Positions 1 through 8,831 of a DNA stretch of 46,132 nucleotides are shown piece by piece. Under the pieces are notes generated by a model. The model searched no databases. It worked only from the letters and a program-made list of their open reading frames with translations, and was not told the DNA's origin. Position numbers and translations under genes: made by a program. Positions within the stretch are counted from its first letter, which is position 1. Each line of letters starts with the position of its first letter. This stretch comes from HGM04593 sp045636545 (GTDB lineage: Bacteria > Bacteroidota > Bacteroidia > Bacteroidales > Bacteroidaceae): NCBI GenBank assembly GCA_045636545.1, contig JAZTXR010000105.1, positions 1 to 46,132 on the forward strand. The letters run 5' to 3'.

Positions 1-1233
1 GTCATAAACACCCAAATTGTTGCTATCCAACAACAGATATGCCTTGTTTGCGTTGTTGAGGAAGCTGTGGCCTGTAAGCTCGGCACGGTACATGCCTACC
101 TCGCCGTCTACCATTGAAAGCACGTATGCTGCCTTGCCCGAAGCCACCTTCACGGTCTCGTCCTTCAAGCTACCCTTGAAGAGATTACCCTCAATTGCAG
201 CAACTGCATCGTCGGCATTATTGAATGTGTATCTGCCGGCAGCAGCCTTAACAATTACACCGGTGTTTGCGGGGATTACACCCTCAACAGGCTGCATCTT
301 CAAACGGTCGTCCTCTACTGCATTGGCTGTGTAAACCTCAACGCCTGCAGGGATTTCGGCTGCATAGCCCAAATAGAGTGTCGCATAGCCGGCTGCGGTA
401 ACAGTAAGGTCAAAAGACATAGGAAGAACATTTAAACTGCTCCAAGGCTCTGTAGTTTTATAGCTGTCCAATGCCTCGGGACGTACATAAAGATTTATAT
501 ATTCAGGATAAGAGCCATCGAAAGCTGATTCATTTATATAAGATACATCCCCTGCATAACAATATACATTTTCAAGAGCTATGCAATTTGCAAACGCTTC
601 ATTTCCAATGAATGTTACACTGCTAGGAATTTCAATATCTGTAAGGCTGGAGCAGTAAGAGAACGCTTGACTGCCAATTTCTGTAACACTATTTGGAATT
701 TCAATGCTGGTAAGACCGCTGCAACCGTGGAACATATAAGATCCAATGCTTGTTATGCTGTTAGGTATAGCAATGCTTGTAAGGCTGCTACAATCCATGA
801 ACGCATAATCTCCAATGCTTGTTACGCTATTAGGGATTACAATGCTGGTAAGGCCAGAGCAACCTTCAAACACTCTATTTCCAATGCTTGTCACGCTATT
901 AGGAATTTCAATGCTGGTAAGGCCATAGCAACCTGCAAACACTCTTTTTCCAATGCTTATCACGCTATTTGGAATCTTGATGCTTGTAAGTTGGTAACAA
1001 GAACCGAAGACACCATCTCCAATGCTTGTCACGCTATAAGCTACACCTTCGTACTGGATAGCCTCAGGAATAACAATATCACCACCAGGAAAGCCATTTT
1101 GAATCACTTTTGCCTCTTTTGCTTTTTCTACCAATTCGTACTTTAGTATACCATCTGTAACAACAGTCTCGGCCGTTGCCACTGTGCTGCACAGCAACAG
1201 CAGCGCAGCAAAAAAATGTTTGAATGTTTTCAT
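1..1233 (-). CDS. BspA-like leucine-rich repeat surface protein, 3'-truncated by the window edge
   Basis: The reading frame opens at ATG 1233 and stays open for 411 codons to the window edge, so the C-terminus is missing. Residues 1-22 form a signal peptide ending near TVATA-ET. Residues about 55-220 hold about seven BspA/TpLRR-type repeats of about 23 residues with the pattern LTSIxIPNSVTSIGxxAFxxCS. A C-terminal module follows (YATLYL..IPAGVEVYTAN..GVIPANTGVIVKA). It is clearly paralogous to the end of the second BspA-like protein at 36211-38880, so this copy probably also ends in a short GKK-type tail beyond the edge. Proteins of this family are exported and often bind host proteins or other bacteria; the ligand here is unknown. 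The DNA upstream has a perfect 10-bp hairpin and a long TG tract. The LRR call is very secure, the adhesin role is inferred. Confidence 0.9.
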   Translation of the reverse strand, partial: MKTFKHFFAALLLLCSTVATAETVVTDGILKYELVEKAKEAKVIQNGFPGGDIVIPEAIQYEGVAYSVTSIGDGVFGSCYQLTSIKIPNSVISIGKRVFAGCYGLTSIEIPNSVTSIGNRVFEGCSGLTSIVIPNSVTSIGDYAFMDCSSLTSIAIPNSITSIGSYMFHGCSGLTSIEIPNSVTEIGSQAFSYCSSLTDIEIPSSVTFIGNEAFANCIALENVYCYAGDVSYINESAFDGSYPEYINLYVRPEALDSYKTTEPWSSLNVLPMSFDLTVTAAGYATLYLGYAAEIPAGVEVYTANAVEDDRLKMQPVEGVIPANTGVIVKAAAGRYTFNNADDAVAAIEGNLFKGSLKDETVKVASGKAAYVLSMVDGEVGMYRAELTGHSFLNNANKAYLLLDSNNLGVYD

Positions 1234-1297
1234 TGTTTTGTTTGATTTTTGTTATTTGTTTAAAATTAATTTCGGATAATGACACAACAAAACAGCC

Positions 1298-1322
1298 CAA
1301 ACGTAAAATTCATTTACGTTTG
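1298..1322. other. Perfect 10-bp hairpin upstream of the BspA-like gene
   Basis: CAAACGTAAA and TTTACGTTTG flank a 5-nt loop, 65-90 bases upstream of the start at 1233. A second, weaker stem (AGCACG..CGTGCT) lies at about 1336-1359. It could be a structured leader or an operator. No U-tract follows on either strand, so it is not a clear terminator. Confidence 0.5.
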
Positions 1323-1384
1323 AGCATATAATCCCAAGCACGGCACTGCGCCTCGTGCTACATTATTATAACAGTATAGGGAGA

Positions 1385-1422
<38 letters not shown>

Positions 1423-1568
1423 ATACAAAAATTCAAGACTGCCAAATTCTTGGCCGTCTTTTTCACACAAATTCCTGCTATTTAAAGAATTGGAACACAC
1501 AGTCATTGCATTTGCGGCACAAAGGTACTGCTTTTTTATAATTTAAGCAATAAAAACTTATTAAATTC

Positions 1569-1707
1569 AGCAATAATATAGATATTGACCCAAAATGTCC
1601 TGAGCGCAGTCTAAGGAACTCTACAACAACATACGAGATGTCTCCACTACGGTCGACATGACATCTACGCGTTTTTCCAGTATGTGAGTCAACTGCGATA
1701 TTATTAC
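1569..1707. mobile_element. MITE-like inverted-repeat element, copy 1, with 9-bp target duplication
   Basis: A 139-bp element has imperfect terminal inverted repeats (GCAATAATATAGATATTGAC at the left; GTAATAATATCGCAGTTGAC when the right end is reverse-complemented). It is flanked on both sides by the identical 9-mer ATTAAATTC (1560-1568 and 1708-1716), as expected for a target-site duplication. The middle contains AGATGTC..GACATCT, a 7-bp inner inverted repeat. It has no coding capacity. A longer relative lies at 45615-45915. Nothing else is evident in the 1234-1721 gap apart from the TG tract and the hairpins. Confidence 0.75.
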
Positions 1708-1721
1708 ATTAAATTCTACAG

Positions 1722-2441
1722 TCATTTACGCCAGCTCTCCAGCAACAGCACATAGAGGAACGGCAGTGTGTAAAGCCCTGCCGTAAACGCGCTCCATGGA
1801 ATGCCCAAAACCGACTGCACACCGGCAAACTGCAGACAAGGGACAATGCCCGATGCCGGCAGAAGAGCCATTATAGCCGGGATAAAAAGTGTAAATGTTT
1901 TGCCTGTTGAAACCACAACATCCATAGGCGAGCGGTAGTTGCCATAGATGAAGCCATAGATTAGCGACACCGACAGCGCACCCATCAAAAGCAGCAAAGC
2001 CCACCCCTGCACCAACGGCGAGAGCGAGGGCTGCCCGGTTATACCCGAGAGCAGGTTCCATGGTGCGAGGGTCGAGAGGTAGAGCACCCCTGCATAGCAC
2101 ATGGCAACGGCAAGCGAAAAGAGCAATGCGCGCCACTCCAAGGCGGTGAGACGGCGCAGGAACAACAAACGCCCAAGCACCTTAGCAAGCCCCGAGCCAC
2201 GCAAAAGGCCAAAGGCGGCAACAAGCATCATCGCCGCACCCCACGGCACTGCATCAACGGACGGCAAGGCCGTGCGCAGAGCCCAGCGCAACCCTTTGGC
2301 GCTAATGAGCGAAGCGGAGGAGTGCACAGCCTCATCGGCCAACAGTTCCGCAACATCGGCAAAGAATGCGCCCACCCACACCAGCAACAGTGCAAGCAGA
2401 TAGGCCAACAGGGGGTAATAGCAAGCTCGGCGGTCATTCAT
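1722..2441 (-). CDS. AbgT-like integral membrane protein, half length
   Basis: This is a 239-residue hydrophobic protein with about six membrane segments. The stretch ISAKGLRWALRT followed by PWGAAMMLVAAFGLL and GSGL resembles the first conserved block of AbgT-type p-aminobenzoyl-glutamate transporters. Those are about 500 residues long, so this protein is half size and the substrate cannot be inferred. The start is taken at ATG 2441, which overlaps the response-regulator stop by 8 bases and suggests translational coupling. An upstream in-frame ATG at 2462 would add seven residues. It follows a sensor kinase and its regulator in the same direction, so it may be an output or accessory gene of that system. 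The family assignment comes from pattern recognition only. Confidence 0.6.
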   Translation of the reverse strand: MNDRRACYYPLLAYLLALLLVWVGAFFADVAELLADEAVHSSASLISAKGLRWALRTALPSVDAVPWGAAMMLVAAFGLLRGSGLAKVLGRLLFLRRLTALEWRALLFSLAVAMCYAGVLYLSTLAPWNLLSGITGQPSLSPLVQGWALLLLMGALSVSLIYGFIYGNYRSPMDVVVSTGKTFTLFIPAIMALLPASGIVPCLQFAGVQSVLGIPWSAFTAGLYTLPFLYVLLLESWRK

Positions 2442-3156
2442 CGGCTTCAAGGTTTTCGGCATCTATAATGTGCAGTTCAATGGCACGCACCACAAGGCGT
2501 GTCACGTTTATGCCACGCTGTTCACTGTCGGGGAAGAGACGGGCGATGAGGTCGGCCTGACGTTTCTCGAGCGACTTCACGCCAAAAGGCATACTCTTCA
2601 ATGAAGCAACCATCTCCTTGGTATACCCCAAAGCAAGATGGCGCAGGAAGCACTCGTCGTAACGGTCAATCTCATAGTGTATGAGCGACTGCTGCCGTGC
2701 TGCATCGCGGTTCACATTCTCGCGGAAACGCTCCACCAGTTTCTCGAGCACAGGTTGGTTGAACACGTTGCGCTTGCCCGCCATCACGTTGTAGATTTCG
2801 TATTTCGTGAGCAGCTCGCCGGTCTTTAGCGTGATGCCGTCGGCGCCGGCATCGAGCACATCCACCCACAGTTTTTCATTGAGCAGCTCGCCGGTGAAGA
2901 CAAGCACTTTCATCTGCGGGTGTTCCCGCTTCATCCTTGCACATATATCAACACCCACTGTCGTGGAGCCGCCAAGCCCCAAGTCCAACAGCAGCAAGTC
3001 GGGAACTGCACGCGCCAGCACCTCGTCAAGTTCATTCTCGTTGGATGCAGTGCCAATAACATCGGCCTCGGGAATTTCTGTGCGGAAGATTTCCTCGGTT
3101 CCCTTCAGTTCAAGCCTTGCATCCTCAACTATCACTACACTGAATTTTTCTATCAT
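2434..3156 (-). CDS. Response regulator with receiver domain and degenerate helix-turn-helix
   Basis: Residues 5-125 form a receiver domain with the acidic pair E11/D12, the phospho-acceptor D58 (LLLLDLGLG), T88 (VFTGE) and K111 (TLKTG), so it should accept phosphate. Residues about 165-225 (LALGYTKEMVASLK..SLEKRQADLIARLF) look like a diverged NarL/LuxR-type DNA-binding helix-turn-helix, which suggests transcriptional output. It starts six bases after the stop of the large sensor kinase at 3163-7389 and is very probably its partner. Its stop overlaps the next membrane-protein gene. No target site was recognised. Confidence is high for the receiver and moderate for DNA binding. Confidence 0.9.
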   Translation of the reverse strand: MIEKFSVVIVEDARLELKGTEEIFRTEIPEADVIGTASNENELDEVLARAVPDLLLLDLGLGGSTTVGVDICARMKREHPQMKVLVFTGELLNEKLWVDVLDAGADGITLKTGELLTKYEIYNVMAGKRNVFNQPVLEKLVERFRENVNRDAARQQSLIHYEIDRYDECFLRHLALGYTKEMVASLKSMPFGVKSLEKRQADLIARLFPDSEQRGINVTRLVVRAIELHIIDAENLEADE

Positions 3157-3162
3157 ATTTTT

Positions 3163-6100
3163 TTATTTTGGCAATGTAAACAATATGGTCACACCCTCTA
3201 CATCGGCGCGTGCCTCCATGCGCGAGCCGTGACGGCCGGTATAATCCTCGTGCATGCGCACCACCTCCTTGGCCACAAGATACTCCATACCCTGCAGAGT
3301 GCCGCCCGATGCAATATTGTAGCGCGAAGGGGTGAACAGTTCCTGCGCCTGGTCACTGGTGAGCGTGCGGCGGGTGTCAACCAGTTCAATCTTCACGAAC
3401 TCCCCGCCATCGGCGGCACGCAATGCAAGCACACCATCCGTCCCCACCTTGAACGCTGCATCCACAAGCACCTCAAAAAGATTGGCGACAAGCTCGGCAT
3501 CAACCTTCACGCAGACCTCGGTGGGCTCATACACAAGCGAAAGCCCCACCCCGAGTTTCTTGCTACAGCGCGCAACATAGCGCCTTGCATCCTCAAAAAG
3601 CTGCACGACAGGCGTTGCCGTGAGGCTGAAACACATTGTATCGAGTTCGCGCTTGGCGCAGTTGGCCAGAATTCCAAAGACCGAATTGTAGTAGTCGACA
3701 AGCTCGGCCATTGCAACAATATCCTCGCTGCGGTTGCCGCTGCCTGCAAGCGCCCTCTGCGCAAGCTCGCGCACACGGCTGGGATAGTAGACAGTCTCGT
3801 GCTTTATCACAGAGAGGCAGTTGTCCATGACCATATTCTGCACGTGCAGGCGGTTCTCCTCGAGCCTCATGCGCCCGGTCTCTTCCTCTACCTCCTCGAG
3901 TGTCGTATAACAGTTTGCCACGCGCACGGTGCGATGATAGGCCACCGATGCCACAAAACGCGCTATAAGTTCGACATTAACGGCCTCGTTCTCACTGAGT
4001 GGGCGCCCGGTCACCAGTTCCATGGCACCTACAAGCACCTCGTTGCCCGACACGGTGGCATACAACGGCAACACGCGCAAGAGCGCATCGGCTGAGAGAA
4101 AAGGCTCGCCATCGTCAACGACACCGTGCAGATAGACATCGGCTCTGCCGCCCGCAAGCGGCTTTGGTGCCGCTGCCGCCACGCGCCTTGAATCACGCTC
4201 GTCAACAAGCATAAGAGCCACACGCTCAATGCACATACGCTCACCCAACGAAGCGTACACCTCTGTCGCCATGCACTGCAACAGTTGCTCAGTTGTTGTG
4301 GCCGGGTCTGTTGACACAAGCTCAAGCAGACGGCGGTTCGTGCTCTGCACAAGGCGCTCGTCGGCCTTGCCTATTATGGCGTGGCGCAGATACGCGACAA
4401 GCAGATAGAGCAACAGCAGTATTGCAATGAAGCAGGAGATTCCAATGAGTGCCTGGCGCAGGCTCTGTGCCTGACGGGCGCGTTCATACTGCAGGGCAAT
4501 GGCCTTGTCCTCATCGACAAGGCGGTAGAGGGTCGAATAGATGTAGTTGTTATATCTGTAGGCCTGCCACTGCTGCAGGGCAAGCGATGCAATGGCAAGT
4601 TCATTGCGTATATCGAGGATGTTGTAGTATATATCCTCTGTCAGTTCCTCGGGGAAAAGCCCGCGGCGCCACCAGTCGAGTTCGGCAGCCGTACCGCCCT
4701 GCATGGAGAGCGTGTCATTGCCACCAATGGTAGAACGGTAATACCCGTTCAACAGCCCAAAGGCTGCACGCGCCTGCGCAAAGGCCTCGGCATGGTTGCC
4801 GTGGGTATTGCAGCTGTAGACGGAATCGGCATAGAAACGGACATCCTCGAACAGGTTCCCGGCAGCAAAGCCCTTGCAGGGCAACAACGCAAGCAACACC
4901 ACGATGCAGCGCACCACCCCTTTTGGCAGGCGGAATGAGAAGCGGCTGCCACCTCCCTTGCGGCTCTCGATGTTCATTGAACAGACAGAGAACACGGCAT
5001 CGCTCTTCCTGTACTTTTCAATGATTCCACGGCAGTTCATCAGGCCGAAGCCACCACCCTTGTTCTTTGCCTGCAGCCCCGGGTTGTCGCAGCCTATGGT
5101 TGCCGCATCGTAGACCTTTTCGTTAAGGATGCGCCCAATGTCGCTCTGCGATATTCCAATGCCGCTGTCGGCAACGGCAATCTCCACATAATCCTCACCC
5201 TCCACACACTCCAAAGCCACGCTGCCGCCCTTAGGTGTGAACTTTGAGGCATTGTCGACAAGGGTGTTTATCATGAAGAGAGTGAGAGCCTTGTCGGCTT
5301 TCACGACGGGTGTGGCATCGCCCACCGTCAATGTGATTCCGCGCGACTCGAACAGGCAACGGCTCTTCTCAATGATGGCAAACAGGCCGGCAAGCGGGAA
5401 GCTCTCAACCCGCAGGTTCACATCGCCCTTGCGCATCTTTATCCAACGTTCAAGAATTATGTTCAGGTCATCGAGCTTTTGGGTCAGTTCGGTGACGTAT
5501 GCCAGCTTGCGCTCCACATCGGCCGCGGATGCAGTCTGCAAGGCACGCAGCTCGTTCATGAGCCTGTCTATATATGGGCGCATTGACATTACCGTCGAGA
5601 CAGAGACACGTTTCAACAGATTCTCGCGCTTGTGCTCATTGAGGTAGACGGCACAGGCACGGCGCAACTCATTGAGCCTTTCCTGCTCGTCACTGATGTC
5701 GGCCAGGCGCATTCCCTCGCCTATGGCAACCGTCACGTATGGCACAAGCATCTCAAGCAGCGAAAGTTTCTCGCGCGTCAACGGCGCTGCGGTGGTCACA
5801 TAGAGCGTGTCACTGCCACCAGCGATGTATTTGAGTTCAAAGGAGTAGCTGTGGGCACCATTGCCCGACGGGGCAAAGGAGAATGCCACATCACCGGCAA
5901 AGCCTTTGAAGCTGCTGTCGAGCAACCCGGCTATGTGGGCGCACAGCTCGTCCTTGCTGCCCACATCCTGCGGCAACGACGAGAAAAGCCGGCGGCACAC
6001 AACGGGAAGGCGCTTCAGCTCGCACAGACAGGACTCCACATATCTACGCCTGCGGTAATTGAAAAGCACAGTCACTACAAGCAGCAGCACAACGGCAACT

Positions 6101-7389
6101 ACAGCCGCGACAAGCCATCTGTCGAGTTGGCGGATATTGGCCATGACAGCAGAGACACCACTCTCGTTCTTCTTGTTCAGGCGCGTGGTGCGCAACAGCA
6201 TAAGGTAGCTCTCTCTGTTTATATCCGATGCATATTTGTCACCAAGACCGGCAAATGCGCAGCTTGCCTCGCGGCGCACGCTGAGCAGACACTCGGGAAT
6301 ATTGTACATTGCGGCATCGGAGTACATTGCAGGCTCTATCTCAATGTCGCAACGGTCGAGCACATTCGATGCAAAATCCGGCTCAAGCGGGTAATAGGTC
6401 CTGTAATATCCGTTTATCCCGGCCAGGGCTGAATCGAGCAGAGCCAGGGCACCGTCATAGTCGCCGCTCTGAGTCCTGCAGGAGGCCGAGACGGCCAAGG
6501 CCTCAATCATCATGTACTTGTCGCCATAGCTTTTGAAATCCGCGGCAGCCGCATTTGCCATAAGATAGTCGATTGTGACGGAATCACAGCACTGCGAAGA
6601 GAGAAGGCGCAGATTGTCGGGGAGCGCACCGGCATCCACGCTGTTGTCGCGCAGAAGAATGGCAATGAGCAACCTGTAGTTGGCTGTTAGCCAGATGTAG
6701 CCTTTCTCCTCGGCACGGGCAAGCCCTTTGGCAAGCAGGGCAAGGCGCTCGGGCACGGCAGATGCGGTGTTTGCCAGCATCATCCTTGCATAGAGCTTCA
6801 ATGCCGGGTCAACACTCTCCTCGGCACCGACATTCAGGTAGCCCAGCGTGCGCTTTGCATCGTCAAGCATGGAGAGGTTGGAGAAGTAGCAGAGCGAGAC
6901 AATGCCGAACTCAATCCTTGCACGCTCAAAACGCGCCTTGTCACTTGCAGTGAGCAGAGCGACATCCTCGTTTATGCGCCTCATGCGCTCAAGCGCCCTT
7001 GCACGGTAATCAAAGAATTGACGGTTGCCCGACACACGGTAGCACGTTGTCATGAGCCCCACATCGGCAACCAGTTTCTCAATCTCGCAATCGGCACAGG
7101 CAATCACCTTCTCATACAGCGCCACGGCTGTTGCATAGTCCATCTTCATCAAAGCCGAATAGGCCCTTGAATTTGTCGCCACCATCGCCCATTCATGATT
7201 CACAACCGAAGAGCTGTCGAGCAATGACGAAAGACTATCGAGCAATGGGACACTCCTGTAGCGTGCGTCGTATACCTGCATGCCAAGCTCTGCGCCGCCA
7301 TCGTGCACAGCACCATCGTCGCCACGTCCCCCACAAGAGAACAGGGCAATACATATGAGCAATATACCAATCAGCATGTTCCGTTTCAT
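3163..7389 (-). CDS. Double-module sensor histidine kinase lipoprotein (DUF5112/DUF5113-like)
   Basis: This is a 1408-residue protein built from two kinase-like halves in one frame. Module 1 has a lipoprotein-type signal (ALFSC, C19), an extracytoplasmic TPR-like region to about 420, a membrane helix at about 423-445, and a HATPase domain with an N-box (VDNASKF, about 711), G1 box (DSGIGIS, about 740) and G2 box (GGGFGLMNC, about 776). At about 823-843 an internal signal-peptide-like hydrophobic segment (CIVVLLALLPCKGFAAG) begins module 2. Module 2 has another sensor region, a membrane helix at about 979-1002, a GAF-like region, a DHp-like segment with a candidate phospho-histidine (SVIKHETVYYPSR, about 1197) and a degenerate ATPase in which the N-box Asn is replaced by Asp (VLVDAAFK). 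Kinase activity may therefore be shared between the modules. The response regulator follows six bases downstream. The signal sensed is unknown. Confidence 0.85.
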   Translation of the reverse strand: MKRNMLIGILLICIALFSCGGRGDDGAVHDGGAELGMQVYDARYRSVPLLDSLSSLLDSSSVVNHEWAMVATNSRAYSALMKMDYATAVALYEKVIACADCEIEKLVADVGLMTTCYRVSGNRQFFDYRARALERMRRINEDVALLTASDKARFERARIEFGIVSLCYFSNLSMLDDAKRTLGYLNVGAEESVDPALKLYARMMLANTASAVPERLALLAKGLARAEEKGYIWLTANYRLLIAILLRDNSVDAGALPDNLRLLSSQCCDSVTIDYLMANAAAADFKSYGDKYMMIEALAVSASCRTQSGDYDGALALLDSALAGINGYYRTYYPLEPDFASNVLDRCDIEIEPAMYSDAAMYNIPECLLSVRREASCAFAGLGDKYASDINRESYLMLLRTTRLNKKNESGVSAVMANIRQLDRWLVAAVVAVVLLLVVTVLFNYRRRRYVESCLCELKRLPVVCRRLFSSLPQDVGSKDELCAHIAGLLDSSFKGFAGDVAFSFAPSGNGAHSYSFELKYIAGGSDTLYVTTAAPLTREKLSLLEMLVPYVTVAIGEGMRLADISDEQERLNELRRACAVYLNEHKRENLLKRVSVSTVMSMRPYIDRLMNELRALQTASAADVERKLAYVTELTQKLDDLNIILERWIKMRKGDVNLRVESFPLAGLFAIIEKSRCLFESRGITLTVGDATPVVKADKALTLFMINTLVDNASKFTPKGGSVALECVEGEDYVEIAVADSGIGISQSDIGRILNEKVYDAATIGCDNPGLQAKNKGGGFGLMNCRGIIEKYRKSDAVFSVCSMNIESRKGGGSRFSFRLPKGVVRCIVVLLALLPCKGFAAGNLFEDVRFYADSVYSCNTHGNHAEAFAQARAAFGLLNGYYRSTIGGNDTLSMQGGTAAELDWWRRGLFPEELTEDIYYNILDIRNELAIASLALQQWQAYRYNNYIYSTLYRLVDEDKAIALQYERARQAQSLRQALIGISCFIAILLLLYLLVAYLRHAIIGKADERLVQSTNRRLLELVSTDPATTTEQLLQCMATEVYASLGERMCIERVALMLVDERDSRRVAAAAPKPLAGGRADVYLHGVVDDGEPFLSADALLRVLPLYATVSGNEVLVGAMELVTGRPLSENEAVNVELIARFVASVAYHRTVRVANCYTTLEEVEEETGRMRLEENRLHVQNMVMDNCLSVIKHETVYYPSRVRELAQRALAGSGNRSEDIVAMAELVDYYNSVFGILANCAKRELDTMCFSLTATPVVQLFEDARRYVARCSKKLGVGLSLVYEPTEVCVKVDAELVANLFEVLVDAAFKVGTDGVLALRAADGGEFVKIELVDTRRTLTSDQAQELFTPSRYNIASGGTLQGMEYLVAKEVVRMHEDYTGRHGSRMEARADVEGVTILFTLPK

Positions 7390-7431
7390 CGCTGCAAGAG
7401 ATTCTCAAATACAAATTCAGTCATTTATCAC

Positions 7432-8817
7432 TCATCCTTTTGTCTTGTGCTTGCCATACAGGCGCCTTATCCACAGATAGTAGCCTGTGAGCGGCAACGT
7501 AGCACCAAGCAATGCCGCAAGGAAAGAGAGTATGCGGGTAAAGAGGCCACCCCAGGAACCAATGTGAAGCGAATAGAGCCAACCGCCCAGCTTGCTGTCA
7601 CGGGCAGAATCCTTGTAGTGCTCAACAGCAGTCACCTCGCCCCTGTCATCGAACAAATACTTGTCGGCAGCACGCATATTGCCATAGGGCGAAGTCCTTA
7701 CCGATACCGTACCGTCCGAGACGGTTATGCTCTCGTACCCGGGCACGCGTTCCACTACGTTCACAAAAGCTGTTTGCCAACTGCAGAAGGCACTCTCCTG
7801 CAAGGGAGTACTCTGCGGAGTAGCTCCACTGTTGCCATCCACAATTGCCGTTGCACCGCTCTGCGCATCGACAAGGGTGGCGGCCGTAACAGCATCGACA
7901 TCGGCAATGGAGACAGCCTGTTCTGCATCCACATATTTTGTTTCGACAACATTTGTAGCAGCTGTCACTGCATCAACGTTCCAACGGACTGCGTTACTCT
8001 GTTCAACCACAGTGTTTTTGCTATCTGCGCTGTAGACACAGACAGGCAAAGTACACTCCCTGCAACTGCCGTGGCACACAGGGGCTTCAGCGACATCGGG
8101 TGCTTTCCGCTCTACAACGGCATTTTCTTTTGCCTCACCGGCACCAAACAGAGCATAGACACCGTTCCTGTACCACTCGAACGACCAGTTCAGGCCCGTC
8201 AACGCCATCACAAGCAACAGCAACAGAGCATAGAAGCCACCTGCAACGTGAAGGTCGTACCAGAAGCGGGGCTTGCCCTTCTTCAGTGCTATCTGCAGAC
8301 GGTTCCCCAGCATCTTGCGGCTACGTGGCCACCAGATTACAAGGCCTGTCAACAGTATCACCACAAAGGCAAGCGTGCTTGCACCCACAATCATCTTGCC
8401 CCAGAAGAGTTTACCTTCACCGGGATTGCTGTCCATGAGCCAACGGTGCAGACGGAAAACTGCCTGAAAGAACGGTGTGCGCTCATCCTTGCCCATTACC
8501 TCACCCGTGTATTGGTTCACATATACAGCAGCCTTCTTGGGCTTTGAAAGGTTTACCTTGTAAGCCTCATCGGGCGAAGATGAAACAACCACCCCCTTAA
8601 CATCGACATCGGTGGGCAATGTCGCATCCACCCTGTCGGCAATCACGTCCAAAGGCAATGGCTCCCCCACCGGAGTTACAGTTGAGATATCGCCAACGCA
8701 CAATGCGGTAATCTCCTTTTCAAAGACAAGCAACGCGCCGGTGAAACAGGTGATTGTCATTACAATGCCGAACGGAACCGACACCCATAGGTGTAATTTA
8801 CGGAAGAATGTTCTCAT
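7432..8817 (-). CDS. PepSY-associated transmembrane protein with four flavinylation-like motifs
   Basis: This is a 461-residue PepSY_TM-type protein with membrane helices at about 12-32, 143-164, 192-213 and 426-448, and conserved histidines near them (H9, H124, H190, H418). Proteins of this fold move electrons across the inner membrane, for example in iron-siderophore reduction. The extracytoplasmic loop at 225-350 is unusual. It carries a Cys cluster C248-x3-C252-x2-C255-x4-C260. It then has four matches to the ApbE FMN-attachment pattern D-x2-[ST]-[GA]-A-T: DAVTAAT 282-288, DAVTAAT 308-314, DAQSGAT 317-323 and DGNSGAT 327-333. This suggests up to four covalently bound FMN groups. No apbE gene is visible in the window. 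The gene stands between the sensor kinase and a TraB-like gene with short gaps. The fold is secure, the flavinylation is inferred. Confidence 0.9.
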   Translation of the reverse strand: MRTFFRKLHLWVSVPFGIVMTITCFTGALLVFEKEITALCVGDISTVTPVGEPLPLDVIADRVDATLPTDVDVKGVVVSSSPDEAYKVNLSKPKKAAVYVNQYTGEVMGKDERTPFFQAVFRLHRWLMDSNPGEGKLFWGKMIVGASTLAFVVILLTGLVIWWPRSRKMLGNRLQIALKKGKPRFWYDLHVAGGFYALLLLLVMALTGLNWSFEWYRNGVYALFGAGEAKENAVVERKAPDVAEAPVCHGSCRECTLPVCVYSADSKNTVVEQSNAVRWNVDAVTAATNVVETKYVDAEQAVSIADVDAVTAATLVDAQSGATAIVDGNSGATPQSTPLQESAFCSWQTAFVNVVERVPGYESITVSDGTVSVRTSPYGNMRAADKYLFDDRGEVTAVEHYKDSARDSKLGGWLYSLHIGSWGGLFTRILSFLAALLGATLPLTGYYLWIRRLYGKHKTKG

Positions 8818-8831
8818 AAAGCATAAAAATT

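Noticed and set aside
667..1146. Regular approx. 69-base periodicity resembling a CRISPR array, with a plus-strand frame of Asn/Ala/Cys repeats
   Set aside because: The period is that of the 23-residue leucine-rich repeat on the minus strand, units diverge gradually, and there are no unique spacers.
2920..4095. Plus-strand open frame of 391 codons opposite the sensor kinase
   Set aside because: Shadow of the high-GC minus-strand kinase gene; no signal, domain or promoter.
7303..8547. Plus-strand open frame of 414 codons opposite the PepSY gene
   Set aside because: Antisense shadow with no recognisable domain; the minus-strand frame has clear membrane helices and motifs.
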